Below, one piece after another: positions 17,487 through 27,800 of a stretch of 64,000 bases of DNA; position 1 is the stretch's first letter; each line of letters begins with the position of its first letter. The stretch spans positions 3,207,501 to 3,271,500 of the forward strand of contig NZ_CP139707.1 of the NCBI RefSeq assembly GCF_034377145.1, given 5' to 3'. Both the position numbers and the translations under genes were made by a program. Below the pieces are notes generated by a model. The model made no database searches, was not told the origin of the DNA, and saw nothing but the letters and a program-made list of their open reading frames with translations. Origin of the DNA: Sulfitobacter sp. OXR-159 (GTDB taxonomy: Bacteria > Pseudomonadota > Alphaproteobacteria > Rhodobacterales > Rhodobacteraceae).

Positions 17487-18388
17487 GGCTTGTTTTCCTC
17501 ACGATGCTGACGGTCCAGCTCACGGTGCCTAATTGACACCTGCCAGCCCTGCTCTGCAAGGCGCAAAGCGTGATCTTCCGCCATGGCGACGGAACGGTGT
17601 TGGCCACCCGTGCAGCCAAATGCGATGGAGATATGCGATTTGCCCTCTTCGCGGTAGGCGGGCAGCAACAGCAGGCTAAGGTCGAGCACCTTATCGGCGA
17701 AATCTGTGTAGCGCTTATCGCCCGCCACATGGGCCGCGACAGCCGCATCCCGCCCGTTGCCACTGCGCAATTCAGGCACCCAATAGGGGTTTCTAAGGAA
17801 ACGGCAGTCATGCACCACATCGACGCCGCGCGGCAGGCCGCGTTTGTAGGAGAAGCTCTGCACCGAGACCGTGAGGTGGCGCTGGCCGCCGGGGGCGAAC
17901 CACTGCTCCACCTCGGCGCGCAGCTCGTGCACGTTGAGCGTGGTCGTGTCGATCAACACATCGGCGCGGGCGCGGATCGGGTGTAGCAGCTCTTGCTCGC
18001 GGGTGATGCCGTCAACTGGGCGGTCGGCGGGGGCCAGCGGGTGGCGGCGGCGGGTTTCGGAAAATCGCTGCAATAGCACATCGGGTGCACAGTCGAGATA
18101 AAGCAACTCTGCGCTCCACCCCTGCTCGGCCGACAGGCGGCCCATCAGTTCCAGCACACCTTCGGTCGAGAAGTCGCGGTTGCGCGCGTCGATGCCCAAG
18201 GCCACCGATTGCGCATCACCGGGACGGTCAAGCAGCGCGGGCAGCAAACGCAGCGGCAGATTGTCGATCGCCTCAAAGCCCGCATCCTCCAGCACGTTAA
18301 GCGCAGAGGAGCGTCCGGCGCCCGAAGGGCCGGTGACAAGGACCAACCGCCGAGTGGCGGGGTCTGTTGATGAGGTCTGACTGATCAA
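17483..18388 (-). CDS. rapZ: RapZ/YvcJ family nucleotide-binding protein
   Basis: The 301-residue protein has an N-terminal P-loop domain and the C-terminal domain with HDCRFLRNPYWVPELR (about 195-210) and FGCTGGQHRSVAMAE (about 265-280) typical of RapZ. In Escherichia coli RapZ targets a small RNA for RNase E; in alphaproteobacteria the target is not settled. The P-loop reads GPSGAGRSS with arginine in place of the invariant lysine (residues 20-28). Start is a TTG that overlaps the hprK stop (TTGA); no better start codon lies downstream before the P-loop. Confidence 0.93.
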   Translation of the reverse strand: MISQTSSTDPATRRLVLVTGPSGAGRSSALNVLEDAGFEAIDNLPLRLLPALLDRPGDAQSVALGIDARNRDFSTEGVLELMGRLSAEQGWSAELLYLDCAPDVLLQRFSETRRRHPLAPADRPVDGITREQELLHPIRARADVLIDTTTLNVHELRAEVEQWFAPGGQRHLTVSVQSFSYKRGLPRGVDVVHDCRFLRNPYWVPELRSGNGRDAAVAAHVAGDKRYTDFADKVLDLSLLLLPAYREEGKSHISIAFGCTGGQHRSVAMAEDHALRLAEQGWQVSIRHRELDRQHREENKP

Positions 18389-18813
18389 TTCGGTTCTTTC
18401 ACACCTGCTATATACAGATGAATTGCTGCCGCAAAATGAGCGCTATCGCATTTGTGAAAACAGGGCAACGTGACACCCTGTATCAGATGACTGTGGCGCT
18501 CTGGAAAGCGCTGGTATTCGGTATGGGCCAGATCGACGACAAGGCCCAAGGGCACGGGGCCGTGATCTTCGACCCGCAGGATGCCCACGTAGCGCGCTTC
18601 GATCAGGCCGCGGATCGTGTCAGGAACGCTGGCGATTACCTGCTCGCCATGGCGGGTGACATCGGTTCGGTCATCTGCCACCAGCTTGGCGCCGAGGGCG
18701 ATCAATTGCAAGGCAAGGGCCGATTTGCCCGCGCCGGAGGGGCCGAGGATCAGCACCCCACGCCCGTTGATCGCCACGCAGCTGGCGTGGAGGTTTTCGC
18801 GCTCGACTGTCAT
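18385..18813 (-). CDS. hprK: HPr kinase/phosphorylase, short alphaproteobacterial form
   Basis: The 142-residue protein consists of only the catalytic domain, as usual in alphaproteobacteria. The P-loop is GPSGAGKSALALQL (about 24-37), followed by LVADDRTDV and LIEARYVGILRV. It phosphorylates the regulatory serine of HPr. It lies 21 bases downstream of chvG and overlaps rapZ by four bases, giving the operon order chvI-chvG-hprK-rapZ-EIIA-ptsH. Confidence 0.94.
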   Translation of the reverse strand: MTVERENLHASCVAINGRGVLILGPSGAGKSALALQLIALGAKLVADDRTDVTRHGEQVIASVPDTIRGLIEARYVGILRVEDHGPVPLGLVVDLAHTEYQRFPERHSHLIQGVTLPCFHKCDSAHFAAAIHLYIAGVKEPN

Positions 18814-18834
18814 ATCAGGCCCCGCGCCCGTGCT

Positions 18835-20532
18835 TTATGTAGGCAGCCCCACGACGAAACGCGCACCGAGCGGTTCGGAGGTGATGTCGGCTTCGGTTGG
18901 GCGAATATTCTCGGCCCAGATCACCCCGCCGTGGGCTTCGACGATCTGTTTCGAGATCGCGAGGCCCAGGCCGGAGTTATTGCCGAAATGCTCTTCCGGG
19001 CGCTGCGAATAGAAGCGTTTGAAAATCTTGCCAAGCGCCTGTTCGGGAATGCCGGGGCCGGTGTCCTCGACCACGATCAGCACGCGGTTGGCACGCTTGC
19101 GCGCCCAGACCCGGATCGCATCGCCATCTTCGCAAAAAGAAATCGCGTTGGTGATGAGGTTCACAAACACCTGCGCCAAACGGGCCTCAAGCCCATGTAC
19201 GGTGATCGGCGCGGCGGGCAGATCGGTGATAAAGTCGATGCCCTTGGATTTCGCATCCTCGCCCAGATATTGGCCCAGATTGCCCAGCATTTGCAGCAGG
19301 TCGAAGGGCTCTTCCTCTTCCTTGACCAGTTCGGAATCAAGCCGCGAGGCGTTGGAGATGTCGCTGACCAGCCGGTCGAGGCGGCGCACGTCATGCTCGA
19401 TCACATCTAGCAGCTTCTCGCGTTGGTCGTCGCGTTTGACCATGCGCAGGGTGCCAACAGCAGATCGCAGAGAGGCGAGCGGGTTCTTGATCTCATGGGC
19501 CACATCGGCGGCGAATTGTTCGTTGCCGTCAATCCGGTTGTATAGCGCCGAAACCATCCCGCGCAGTGCGCCTGACAGGCGGCCGATCTCGTCGGGGCGC
19601 GCGGTCAGGTCGGGGATGCGAATGCGGCCGGGGTTCATCTTGCGCGCATCCTTGTCGCGGCCAAGTTCGGCGGCAGTGGACAGTTCGGCCAGCGGGTTGG
19701 CAATGGTCGAGGCCAGCACGAGGCTGAGCCCGATAGAGACCAGTGTGGCGATGACGAACATCTGCAAAACGCGCTCACGTTCGCTGCGCACAAGACGGTC
19801 AATCTCTCCCGCCGCGCTGGCCACGGCGACCACGCCGACGGGGGTGTCGCCCTGCATGATGGGGGTCACAACGCTGAACAGCGTGCCTCCTTCGATAGCA
19901 AGCGTGCCTTCCAGCCGGGTGCCGCCGGTCACGCTGGTGCCGACCATGCCGCGCAGCTGTTCTTCGAGCGGTGGGGAGGCGGTGACCTCATCCGTGCCGA
20001 AGGGGGCCGAGACACGCTCCCAAAGCCAGTTCAACCCGTCGTTCAACAGCGTCCGCTCGCCCGCCTCGGAAGCGGCGAGGGCTTCGGCGACGGTCAGGCT
20101 GCCAGCGGTGCGGGCCACCAGCGTTTCCGCCGGGTCATAGACGAAAACTTCGATACCGCCGCGCAGGTCCAGCCCCTCAAGCGTGGCGGCCACATCGACA
20201 CCATCGCCAGTGGTGAGGTTCACAGGCGCCCCTGCAGGAAGCTGCGCTTCGATCACATCGGCGATCAGCTCCGTCTCGGACACCAGCGCTGCGGCGCGTT
20301 GCAACGCCAGACTGTCGCGCGAGGAATTGAGGTAGAGGATCCCCGCCACCAGAACGCTGAGCGCGATGAGATTAAAGGTAATGATCTTGCGCGTCAGCGG
20401 CGAGGAGCGGAGCGAGAACAGCCCCCGCCGTTCGCGCTTGACCCGAATTTCATCCGGCGCGGCACTGTCAGGAGTGACCCAATCGTCCCCCAGTACAACA
20501 TCACCGTCCCTGCCAGCAGCCATGTCCCGCAC
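18835..20532 (-). CDS. chvG: Sensor histidine kinase ChvG (ExoS-like)
   Basis: The 565-residue kinase has a cytoplasmic N-terminus, a membrane helix at about 48-67, a periplasmic sensing domain (about 70-255), a second helix at about 257-277, HAMP, HisKA with the phospho-acceptor in VAHEIKNPLASLRS (about 345-358), and the ATPase domain with EDTGPGIPEQALGKIF and NNSGLGLAISKQI near the end. In rhizobia ChvG senses acidic or cell-envelope stress and phosphorylates ChvI. Start is either GTG 20532 (AGGA five bases upstream, preferred) or ATG 20523. Confidence 0.94.
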   Translation of the reverse strand: MRDMAAGRDGDVVLGDDWVTPDSAAPDEIRVKRERRGLFSLRSSPLTRKIITFNLIALSVLVAGILYLNSSRDSLALQRAAALVSETELIADVIEAQLPAGAPVNLTTGDGVDVAATLEGLDLRGGIEVFVYDPAETLVARTAGSLTVAEALAASEAGERTLLNDGLNWLWERVSAPFGTDEVTASPPLEEQLRGMVGTSVTGGTRLEGTLAIEGGTLFSVVTPIMQGDTPVGVVAVASAAGEIDRLVRSERERVLQMFVIATLVSIGLSLVLASTIANPLAELSTAAELGRDKDARKMNPGRIRIPDLTARPDEIGRLSGALRGMVSALYNRIDGNEQFAADVAHEIKNPLASLRSAVGTLRMVKRDDQREKLLDVIEHDVRRLDRLVSDISNASRLDSELVKEEEEPFDLLQMLGNLGQYLGEDAKSKGIDFITDLPAAPITVHGLEARLAQVFVNLITNAISFCEDGDAIRVWARKRANRVLIVVEDTGPGIPEQALGKIFKRFYSQRPEEHFGNNSGLGLAISKQIVEAHGGVIWAENIRPTEADITSEPLGARFVVGLPT

Positions 20533-20565
20533 AAGCTTCCTTTCGACCCGCGTTAAGCGCCGGGT

Positions 20566-21267
20566 TTACTCTTCGTTATATCTATAGCCGATGCCGTAAA
20601 GCGTCTCGATCGCCGAAAATTCATCATCTGCGCTGCGCATCTTTTTGCGCAGGCGCTTGATGTGGCTATCGATCGTCCGGTCATCCACATAGACCTGATC
20701 GTCATAGGCCACGTCCATCAGTTGGTCGCGCGATTTCACGAAACCTGGGCGCTGTGCGAGAGCCTGCAACAGCAGGAATTCGGTCACGGTCAGAGACACG
20801 TCCTTGCCCTTCCAGCTGACCGCGTGGCGTAACGGGTCCATCCGCAGATCGCCACGTTCCATCACTTTGGTCTCTTCGGTATCGCCGACCTCATTCGTCT
20901 CCACCGCGTCTTGGCGGCGCAAAAGGGCGCGAATACGCTCGACCAGCAGGCGCTGGCTGAACGGCTTTTTGACGTAGTCGTCGGCCCCCATGCGCAGGCC
21001 CAGCACCTCGTCGATCTCATCATCTTTGGAGGTCAAAAAGATCACCGGCATCGCGGTTTTCTGACGCAAACGTTGCAGCAGATCCATGCCGTCCATGCGG
21101 GGCATCTTGATGTCCAGCACTGCCATATCCGGCAGTTTCTTGTTGAAGGCGTCCAACGCGGCTTGACCGTCGTTGTAGGTCTCCACTTCGAAGCCTTCAG
21201 CTTCAAGAGTCATCGAAACAGATGTCAGGATGTTCCTGTCATCGTCTACCAATGCAATCTTTGACAT
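20566..21267 (-). CDS. chvI: Response regulator ChvI
   Basis: The 233-residue OmpR-type regulator has a receiver domain with DDD near 8-10, the phosphorylated aspartate in [12 protein letters not shown] (about residue 52) and the KKPF switch near 103, then a winged-helix DNA-binding domain ending in TLYGIGYRY. Start chosen at 21267 behind AAGGAAGCAGG. It is 33 bases upstream of chvG and divergent from pckA, the classical ChvI-PckA arrangement. Confidence 0.96.
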   Translation of the reverse strand: MSKIALVDDDRNILTSVSMTLEAEGFEVETYNDGQAALDAFNKKLPDMAVLDIKMPRMDGMDLLQRLRQKTAMPVIFLTSKDDEIDEVLGLRMGADDYVKKPFSQRLLVERIRALLRRQDAVETNEVGDTEETKVMERGDLRMDPLRHAVSWKGKDVSLTVTEFLLLQALAQRPGFVKSRDQLMDVAYDDQVYVDDRTIDSHIKRLRKKMRSADDEFSAIETLYGIGYRYNEE

Positions 21268-21646
21268 TGCCTGCTTCCTTATGCTGCTCAATTCGTTCTT
21301 ATTTTTGGAGTCAGTGATCTCCAATATTACAGATCGAATCAATCCTTAAGTGCGAATCGTGCCTTCGAGATGCACCAATTCGGTCATAATTTGGTTAGGA
21401 ATGGCTAAATTGCCGCACTTTAATTACTCTCACCCAAGATAAGTCCAGGGTGGTGCGCATCGCTTTGGGCCGGGATCTAAGCGCTTCGAAACAAAGTTTT
21501 ACATGATGGCGCTAACTGTGACAAAGCTGCCTGTTCAACCTGAAAACGCCCGTGTTAAGAGGCTCTCAAGGCCCCCGATGCCCAGGGCAATTGCGCCCGC
21601 TCGGACACGTACTGCGCTGCTCACGCGCTACCACAGGAGACATCAC
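21268..21646. other. Divergent regulatory region between chvI and pckA
   Basis: These 379 bases hold no gene. They must carry promoters for both divergent genes. The chvI side is AT-rich and includes TAATATT-like sequence near 21322-21330; the pckA side has ATG-rich open frames in phase with pckA (from 21503) that lack ribosome-binding sites and differ in codon use, so they are probably untranslated leader. I could not assign reliable -35/-10 pairs or ChvI binding sites. Confidence 0.5.
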
Positions 21647-23245
21647 ATGACATTTGGACGGGTAAACCCGCAGTTCAGCCTCGAAGATCAGCAGATCAGC
21701 GGGCTCGGCGATGTCTATTACAACCTGACCGAGCCTGCGCTGGTCGAGGCGGCATTGAAACGGGGCGAAGGCAGCCTTGGCAAAGGCGGTGCCTTTCTGG
21801 TGACCACCGGCAAGTTCACAGGCCGGTCTCCCAAAGATAAACATGTGGTCAAAACCGACAGCGTGGCCGACAGCATCTGGTGGGAAAACAACGCCGAGAT
21901 GTCGCCCGAAGGGTTTGACGCGCTCTATCAAGACATGATCGCCCATATGCAGGGCAAAGACTACTTCGTCCAAGACCTCGTTGGCGGAGCCGACCCCAAG
22001 CATGCGATCAACGTACGGATGGTAACGGAACTGGCATGGCACGGCCTCTTCATCCGCACCATGCTGCGCCGCCCCGATGCCGAAGCGCTGCAGGACTTCA
22101 CCGCCGATTTCACCGTGATCAACTGCCCCAGCTTCCAGGCCGATCCGGCCAAGCACAACTGCCGCAGCGAGACCGTGATCGCGATGAACTTCGACCGCAA
22201 GATGATCCTCATCGGCGGCACTGAATACGCGGGCGAGAACAAAAAGTCGGTCTTCACCCTGCTGAACTACCTGCTGCCTGAGAAAGGCATCATGCCGATG
22301 CACTGCTCGGCCAACCATGCCACCGGAAACCCCGTTGATACGGCCGTTTTCTTCGGCCTGTCGGGCACCGGCAAGACCACGCTCTCCGCCGATCCAGAGC
22401 GCACGTTGATCGGCGACGATGAGCACGGCTGGTCCGACAACGGCACCTTCAACTTCGAAGGCGGCTGCTATGCCAAGACCATCAACCTCAACCCCGAGGC
22501 AGAGCCGGAAATCTACGCGACGACCTCTAAATTCGGCACCGTGATCGAAAATATGGTCTTCGATCCCGATACCTTCGAGCTGGACTTCGACGACGACTCG
22601 CTCACGGCCAACATGCGCGCCGCCTACCCGCTGCACTATATCTCCAACGCCAGCGAGAAGGCCGTCGGCGGCCACCCCAAGAACATCATCATGCTGACCT
22701 GCGATGCCTTCGGTGTGCTGCCTCCGATCGCGCGGCTCAGCCCGGCGCAGGCGATGTACCACTTCCTGTCGGGCTTCACCTCCAAAGTCGCGGGCACCGA
22801 GCGTGGCGTGACCGAGCCTGAGCCCACATTCTCCACCTGTTTCGGCGCGCCCTTCATGCCGCGCCGCCCCGAGGTCTACGGCAACCTCCTGCGCGAGAAG
22901 ATCGCCCAGCATGGTGCCACCTGCTGGCTGGTCAACACCGGCTGGACCGGCGGCGCATACGGCACCGGCTCGCGGATGCCGATCAAAGCCACCCGCGCTT
23001 TGTTGAGCGCGGCGCTTGAAGGGCGTCTGGCAGAGGCTGAATACCGCAAAGACCCGAACTTTGGCTTCGACGTTCCGGTTTCGGTCAACGGCGTCGCCGA
23101 CATCCTGCTCGACCCGCGCCGCACATGGGACGATCCGGAATCCTATGACCGTCAGGCGGCCAAACTGGTCAAGATGTTCTCGGACAACTTTGAACAATAC
23201 CTGCCCTATATCGACGACGATGTGAAAGCCGCAGCGATCAGCTAA
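21647..23245 (+). CDS. pckA: Phosphoenolpyruvate carboxykinase (ATP)
   Basis: The 532-residue enzyme converts oxaloacetate to phosphoenolpyruvate at the start of gluconeogenesis. Visible blocks are [15 protein letters not shown] (about 59-73), the P-loop [11 protein letters not shown] (about 240-250), the metal-site segment IGDDEHGW, and the substrate block [15 protein letters not shown] near 435. Start chosen at 21647, preceded by CAGGAGA and matching the family N-terminus. Divergent from chvI, consistent with ChvI-linked regulation. Terminator follows. Confidence 0.98.
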   Translation: MTFGRVNPQFSLEDQQISGLGDVYYNLTEPALVEAALKRGEGSLGKGGAFLVTTGKFTGRSPKDKHVVKTDSVADSIWWENNAEMSPEGFDALYQDMIAHMQGKDYFVQDLVGGADPKHAINVRMVTELAWHGLFIRTMLRRPDAEALQDFTADFTVINCPSFQADPAKHNCRSETVIAMNFDRKMILIGGTEYAGENKKSVFTLLNYLLPEKGIMPMHCSANHATGNPVDTAVFFGLSGTGKTTLSADPERTLIGDDEHGWSDNGTFNFEGGCYAKTINLNPEAEPEIYATTSKFGTVIENMVFDPDTFELDFDDDSLTANMRAAYPLHYISNASEKAVGGHPKNIIMLTCDAFGVLPPIARLSPAQAMYHFLSGFTSKVAGTERGVTEPEPTFSTCFGAPFMPRRPEVYGNLLREKIAQHGATCWLVNTGWTGGAYGTGSRMPIKATRALLSAALEGRLAEAEYRKDPNFGFDVPVSVNGVADILLDPRRTWDDPESYDRQAAKLVKMFSDNFEQYLPYIDDDVKAAAIS

Positions 23246-23270
23246 GCCTTTGCGTTAGCATCCAAAACAG

Positions 23271-23300
23271 AAAGGGCCGCCTTGATGGGCGGCCCTTTTT
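23271..23300. terminator. Terminator after pckA
   Basis: AAAGGGCCGCC (23271-23281) pairs with GGCGGCCCTTT (23288-23298), with a T run on the right; the symmetric A/T flanks may also serve the opposing LysR-type gene. Confidence 0.88.
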
Positions 23301-23321
23301 GCATCTTGCCCTCAATGTTCG

Positions 23322-24260
23322 TCAGCCTGCGAATGTTACCTTTGCGTCCAAAGGCATCTCGCGCAGGAAGCTGTCATCAACACCGGCGATATTCACTGAG
23401 GTCGACCGGTCCACCGCCGCGATCAGGGCAAAGCTTTTGTCCGGATACCGCCCGGCCATCAGCAGGCGTTTGTAGGCCAAGGGCACCGGCTCGCCACCCT
23501 CTTCGCGTGGGATTTGGGTAACCACCTCGTCCAACCGAACGCCACAGGTCGCCTCCACCTCTCGAAAGGGGAAGTTCAGCATATTCTCAAACTCGGGCCC
23601 GCCCGGAAACAGCTTCAGTGGCCGTCCGATGCTGCTGCGCGCGTTGGTCCAGCCCCACCACTGCGTGTAGAACGATTTCTCCCCCACTTCGGTACAGATC
23701 CATCCATTGGGCGAGTCGCGATACACCAGCACATAGGGGCGCATGGCGCGAAAGGCTTCGCTCTCCAACTCTCCCCGGCTCATGCACCACGCCTGAAGCG
23801 CGGCCTGCATCATCGCGGAGCCCCCATCCCAGATCAGCGACAAGGGCTGCTGTTGCTGGTGAAAACTCCATCCGTTCGGCTCTTCGTGCGAAAGGCGCAG
23901 CATCCCGTCGGCGTGGCGCGTCTTGCCATCCAGCCACAGCTTGCCCCGGTCAATGATATCGCGCGCTTCGGGCAAGGCCTCCACGCCAGCCTTAGTCAGG
24001 GAATAGCGCCGGTTCTCAATCGTGAACAGCGGCGCGCCCATCGCCTTTTCCAATTGCTGGATATGCCGCCGAACCGTTTGCCGCGTGCTTGCCAGTTGAG
24101 CAACCGCATGGCTGAGGTTCAGCGTTTGCGCCAAGGTCACGAATGAGCGTATCATCTCGAACAAAAGGGCCGGCGCAGGGTCCTTTTGCGGGGTCGGGGG
24201 CACGGGTGCGACCGGCTCAATATCGGACATATGTTGGTTCATAGGCAACGGATGGTACAT
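23322..24260 (-). CDS. LysR-type DNA-binding protein with atypical C-terminal domain
   Basis: The 312-residue protein has a proline-rich N-terminal tail (about 1-30), then a LysR-like winged helix (about 35-95: LNLSHAVAQLASTRQTVRRHIQQLEKAM-type pattern, with ENRRYSLTKAG). The remaining 210 residues do not look like the usual periplasmic-binding-protein-like effector domain; they are rich in Trp and Phe (GWSFHQQQQPLSLIWDGG, QWWGWTNARS). Ligand and targets unknown. The start is uncertain: ATGs at 24260, 24242 and 24230 are all possible, without a strong ribosome-binding site. Confidence 0.8.
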   Translation of the reverse strand: MYHPLPMNQHMSDIEPVAPVPPTPQKDPAPALLFEMIRSFVTLAQTLNLSHAVAQLASTRQTVRRHIQQLEKAMGAPLFTIENRRYSLTKAGVEALPEARDIIDRGKLWLDGKTRHADGMLRLSHEEPNGWSFHQQQQPLSLIWDGGSAMMQAALQAWCMSRGELESEAFRAMRPYVLVYRDSPNGWICTEVGEKSFYTQWWGWTNARSSIGRPLKLFPGGPEFENMLNFPFREVEATCGVRLDEVVTQIPREEGGEPVPLAYKRLLMAGRYPDKSFALIAAVDRSTSVNIAGVDDSFLREMPLDAKVTFAG

Positions 24261-24394
24261 GAATCATCCGGTAACGCAACATAATCCATCCAGCCAAGGT
24301 AAATCGGTTAACCCAAAGGGGCCATATCTAGGCAATTGATCCTCAACACATTGCGGGTAGTGAATGTATTGTACTCAACCTGAGGTATTGAACT

Positions 24395-24751
24395 ATGTCC
24401 CACCCTGTAGACGTTCACGTCGGTCGCCGACTCAAGCAGGCCCGCACCCTGCGAAGGCAATCCCAGACCGATGTGGCGCGTGAACTCAAACTGTCGTTTC
24501 AGCAGATCCAGAAGTATGAAATCGGCTCCAACCGGATTGCCGCCAGCCGCCTGCATGAGCTTGCCCGGATACTGAATGTGACCCCCGGCTATTTCTTCGA
24601 AGGGCTGGATGACGACCACCCCGAGAACAGCAATGACCCCTCCCTTGAGATCGTGAATGCCATCGGCTCCATCAAGGACGATGCGGTAAAGGCCCGAATT
24701 CTAACGTTTATTGAGGACGTCTCTGGCGTCACAGTGTCGCGCAAAAGCTGA
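24395..24751 (+). CDS. XRE-family transcriptional regulator
   Basis: The 118-residue protein carries a Cro/CI-type helix-turn-helix at about 9-65 (VGRRLKQARTLRRQSQTDVA, then QQIQKYEIGSNRIAASRL), and a short helical C-terminus (about 80-110). It is divergent from the LysR-type gene with a 134-base intergenic region. This type of compact XRE protein is common in roseobacters; target unknown. The end faces smc convergently with no obvious terminator. Confidence 0.9.
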   Translation: MSHPVDVHVGRRLKQARTLRRQSQTDVARELKLSFQQIQKYEIGSNRIAASRLHELARILNVTPGYFFEGLDDDHPENSNDPSLEIVNAIGSIKDDAVKARILTFIEDVSGVTVSRKS

Positions 24752-24886
24752 TCGCGGCTCTCTGTCCACGCTAACTACGGCCTCGGCGACGCGGCTTGCA
24801 ACAGCTTCACGGCAGCACGCAACCCCGCGGCAACCTGATGCGCGCACGCTTTAAGGGCCGGTCCTCGCAACCGGCGTCTCCCACCT

Positions 24887-27800
24887 TTACGCGACCAGGG
24901 TTTCCGCTTTCTTAAGATCGACAGAAACCAACTGGCTGACCCCCTGCTCCGCCATGGTCACCCCAAAGAGCCGGTCCATCCGCGCCATCGTCACCGCATG
25001 GTGCGTGATGATCAGGAACCGCGTATCGGTCTGACGGCACATCTCATCCAACAGATCGCAGAACCTGGTCACATTTGCGTCATCAAGCGGCGCGTCGACC
25101 TCGTCCAGCACACAGATCGGCGCCGGATTGGCCAAGAACACGGCAAAGATCAGCGCCATCGCGGTCAAGGTCTGCTCCCCGCCCGACAGCAGGCTCAGGG
25201 TGCTCAGCTTCTTGCCCGGCGGTTGGCACAGGATCTCCAACCCGGCTTCCAATGGATCATCGCTTTCGACCATCACGAGGTTCGCCTCGCCGCCACCAAA
25301 GAGGTGGGTAAACAGCATAGAGAAGTTCGCGTTCACCTGTTCAAAGGCCGTCAGCAGCCGCTCCCGCCCCTCGCGGTTGAGGCCCGCGATCCCGCTGCGC
25401 AGGGTCTTGATTGCCTCTTCCAAATCGGCCTTCTCGGTCAGCAGCGCGCCGTGCTCTTCGCGTATCTCTTTGGCGTCATCCTCGGCGCGCAGGTTCACCG
25501 CGCCCAAGGAATCCCGCTGCCTTTTGTAACGATTTACGTCCTCTTCCAGCGCGTCCACCGGCGGGGTCTGATCCGCCTCGATGTCCAGCGCATCGCGCAG
25601 GACCTCGGGCGTGACTTGCCGCTCGTCCTGAATACGGTCCGCCGCATGGGTCACCGTCTCACGCGCGGCATCGCTGCGCGCCTCGGCCCGGGCGCGGGCT
25701 TCCCGCGCGTCCGAGGCCTGCCGTTCCGCGTCGCGTTCGGCATCCGTCGCCGCCTTCAGCGCAGCTTCGGCGGCGGCCAGCGTGTCGGTCGCATGGGTGC
25801 GTCGCGTTTCGGCTGCGGTGATCGCACCTGACAATTCTTCCCGCTTCGCCGCGATTTCCGCCGGCACGGCACCCGCCTCGGCCAACTCCGCCTCGGAGGC
25901 GGCTTTGCGTTCAACCAATTCGGCGGTGCGCTTGCCCGCTGTCTCCAACCGGTGCCGCCAGCCGCTGGCCTCTTTCGAGACCTCTTGCACCCGGCGTCTG
26001 CGGGCTTCGCCTTCGCGGCGCAATTCGTCATGGGCCGAGCGGCGCGACATCATCGTGATCCGGGACGCTTCGACCGTCATGCGGATATCGTCGACAGTCG
26101 CACGGGCAGCGGCAAGATCGTCCAAGCCCGCCAAGGTACGTTCGGCGTCCATCACCTCGGCCCGCGCGGTAATCGCGGCCTCCTCATGGCGCTTCACGGC
26201 AAGGCCAAGGGATTCCAGACGGCTTTGAACAAGGTTGCGATCCGCCTCCGCCCGGCTCAGGGCGCGCCCCGCTTCGGCCACCTGTCGATCCGCGTCGCGC
26301 CGCGCTTCGCGGGCACGTTTGTCGGCCTCGGCCTGCTCGGCCAACTGCTGCTGCAGGGTTTCATGCGCGGCCCGTGCCGCATCGGCACGTTCGCTCACCT
26401 GTTCCAGCGCCTGTTTCAGAACTTCCAACCGGTTCAACTGCTGCAGGCGCAGGGCCGCAGCCGATGGCGTATCCTCGGCCATGGCTCGGAACCCGTCCCA
26501 CCGCCAAAGATCACCCTCTGCCGAGACCAGCCGTTGCCCGGGCAGCAACTGCGCCTGAAGCCGCGCGCCCGCCTCAGGATCCACCAGCCCAATCTGGCTC
26601 ATGCGGCGTTCCAGCACCTTCGGGACCGTGACATGCTGCGTTAGCGGCGTCGCCCCTGCGGGCAGCGGCTGCGCCTCTAGGTAGCCCGGCAAGATCGACC
26701 AGCCGGAGGGTCGATCGGTAGCAACTTCTGGCGCGCGCAGGTCATCGGCCAAAGCCGCGCCAAGCGCCTTTTCAAACCCTTGTTCAACCTGCAACCGGTC
26801 GAGGATCTGCCCGCCTTCCGCCGTGTCGCGCTCGACCAGCTTTGCCAGCGCGCCCACCTCTGCGCGCAGCGCATTGGCCTCGCCCTCGGCCTCGGACCGC
26901 TCTGCACGGGCATCGGCTTCGCGCGACTGCGTGTCGGCGTGGGTTTCTTCCGCAGCCAAAAGAGCCGCATCCGCCGCGGCTGAGGCCGTGACGGCGCTCG
27001 CCTCGGCCTGCTGGGCCGCTGCAAAATCCACACCAGCTTTGTCGAGGGTCGCTTGGCTTTGAGCGACTGCATCGCGGGCCTTGCGGGCTTCGGCTTCCGA
27101 CTTCTCCAGCGTTTTGCGGCTGTCCTGCAGCAGCCGTTCGGCTGAGCTGTGCCGCGCCGCCAGACGGGCGACATCTTCGGTCTGCTGGGAAAGGTCCGCC
27201 TCGCGGGTCTGCAAGACTTCCGCCGCCTCGCGCGCGGCCTCTGCCGCCGCCTCAAGGGCGCTGTCGTGCCCCTCATCGGCTGTGGCAAGCTCGGACGCTT
27301 CCCTTTCGAGACGCTCGATCGTTTCTTCCGCGTCGCGGTTCAACCCGCCTTCCCGCTCGATATCGCGGGTCAACTGGGTGATGCGGCTGGTCAGGGTGTC
27401 GATCAATGACGCGGCACGGGTTTCTTGATCGGCCAGCGTGTCGCGCTGTGTGGTCAGACGTTGCAGAATCGCGGTCGCAATCGCCTCTTCCTCGCGCAAG
27501 CCGGGCAAGGCGGCCTCGGCCTCCTCGCGCCCTTCGGCCACGCGCCGCACCTGCGCTTCGGCCTCTGCCGTTGCGGCAACACGGGCGCGCAGGTCATCCT
27601 CGGCCTTTGCGCGCGCCTCGTCCGCTTCGCGCCAGCGGCGGTAGAGCAACAAGCCCTCGGCGCGGCGCAGCGCTTCGCCAATCTCGCGGTACTTCGCGGC
27701 CTGCCGCGCTTGCCGGGCCAGCGTGGCCAATTGAGCGGCCAATTGTTCAACCACATCATCGACGCGGGCGAGGTTCTGTTCGGCCCCGTTGAGTTTCAAC

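Noticed and set aside
21566..23197. A 543-codon open frame opposite pckA
   Set aside because: Antisense shadow of pckA; no start signals and no recognised domain.
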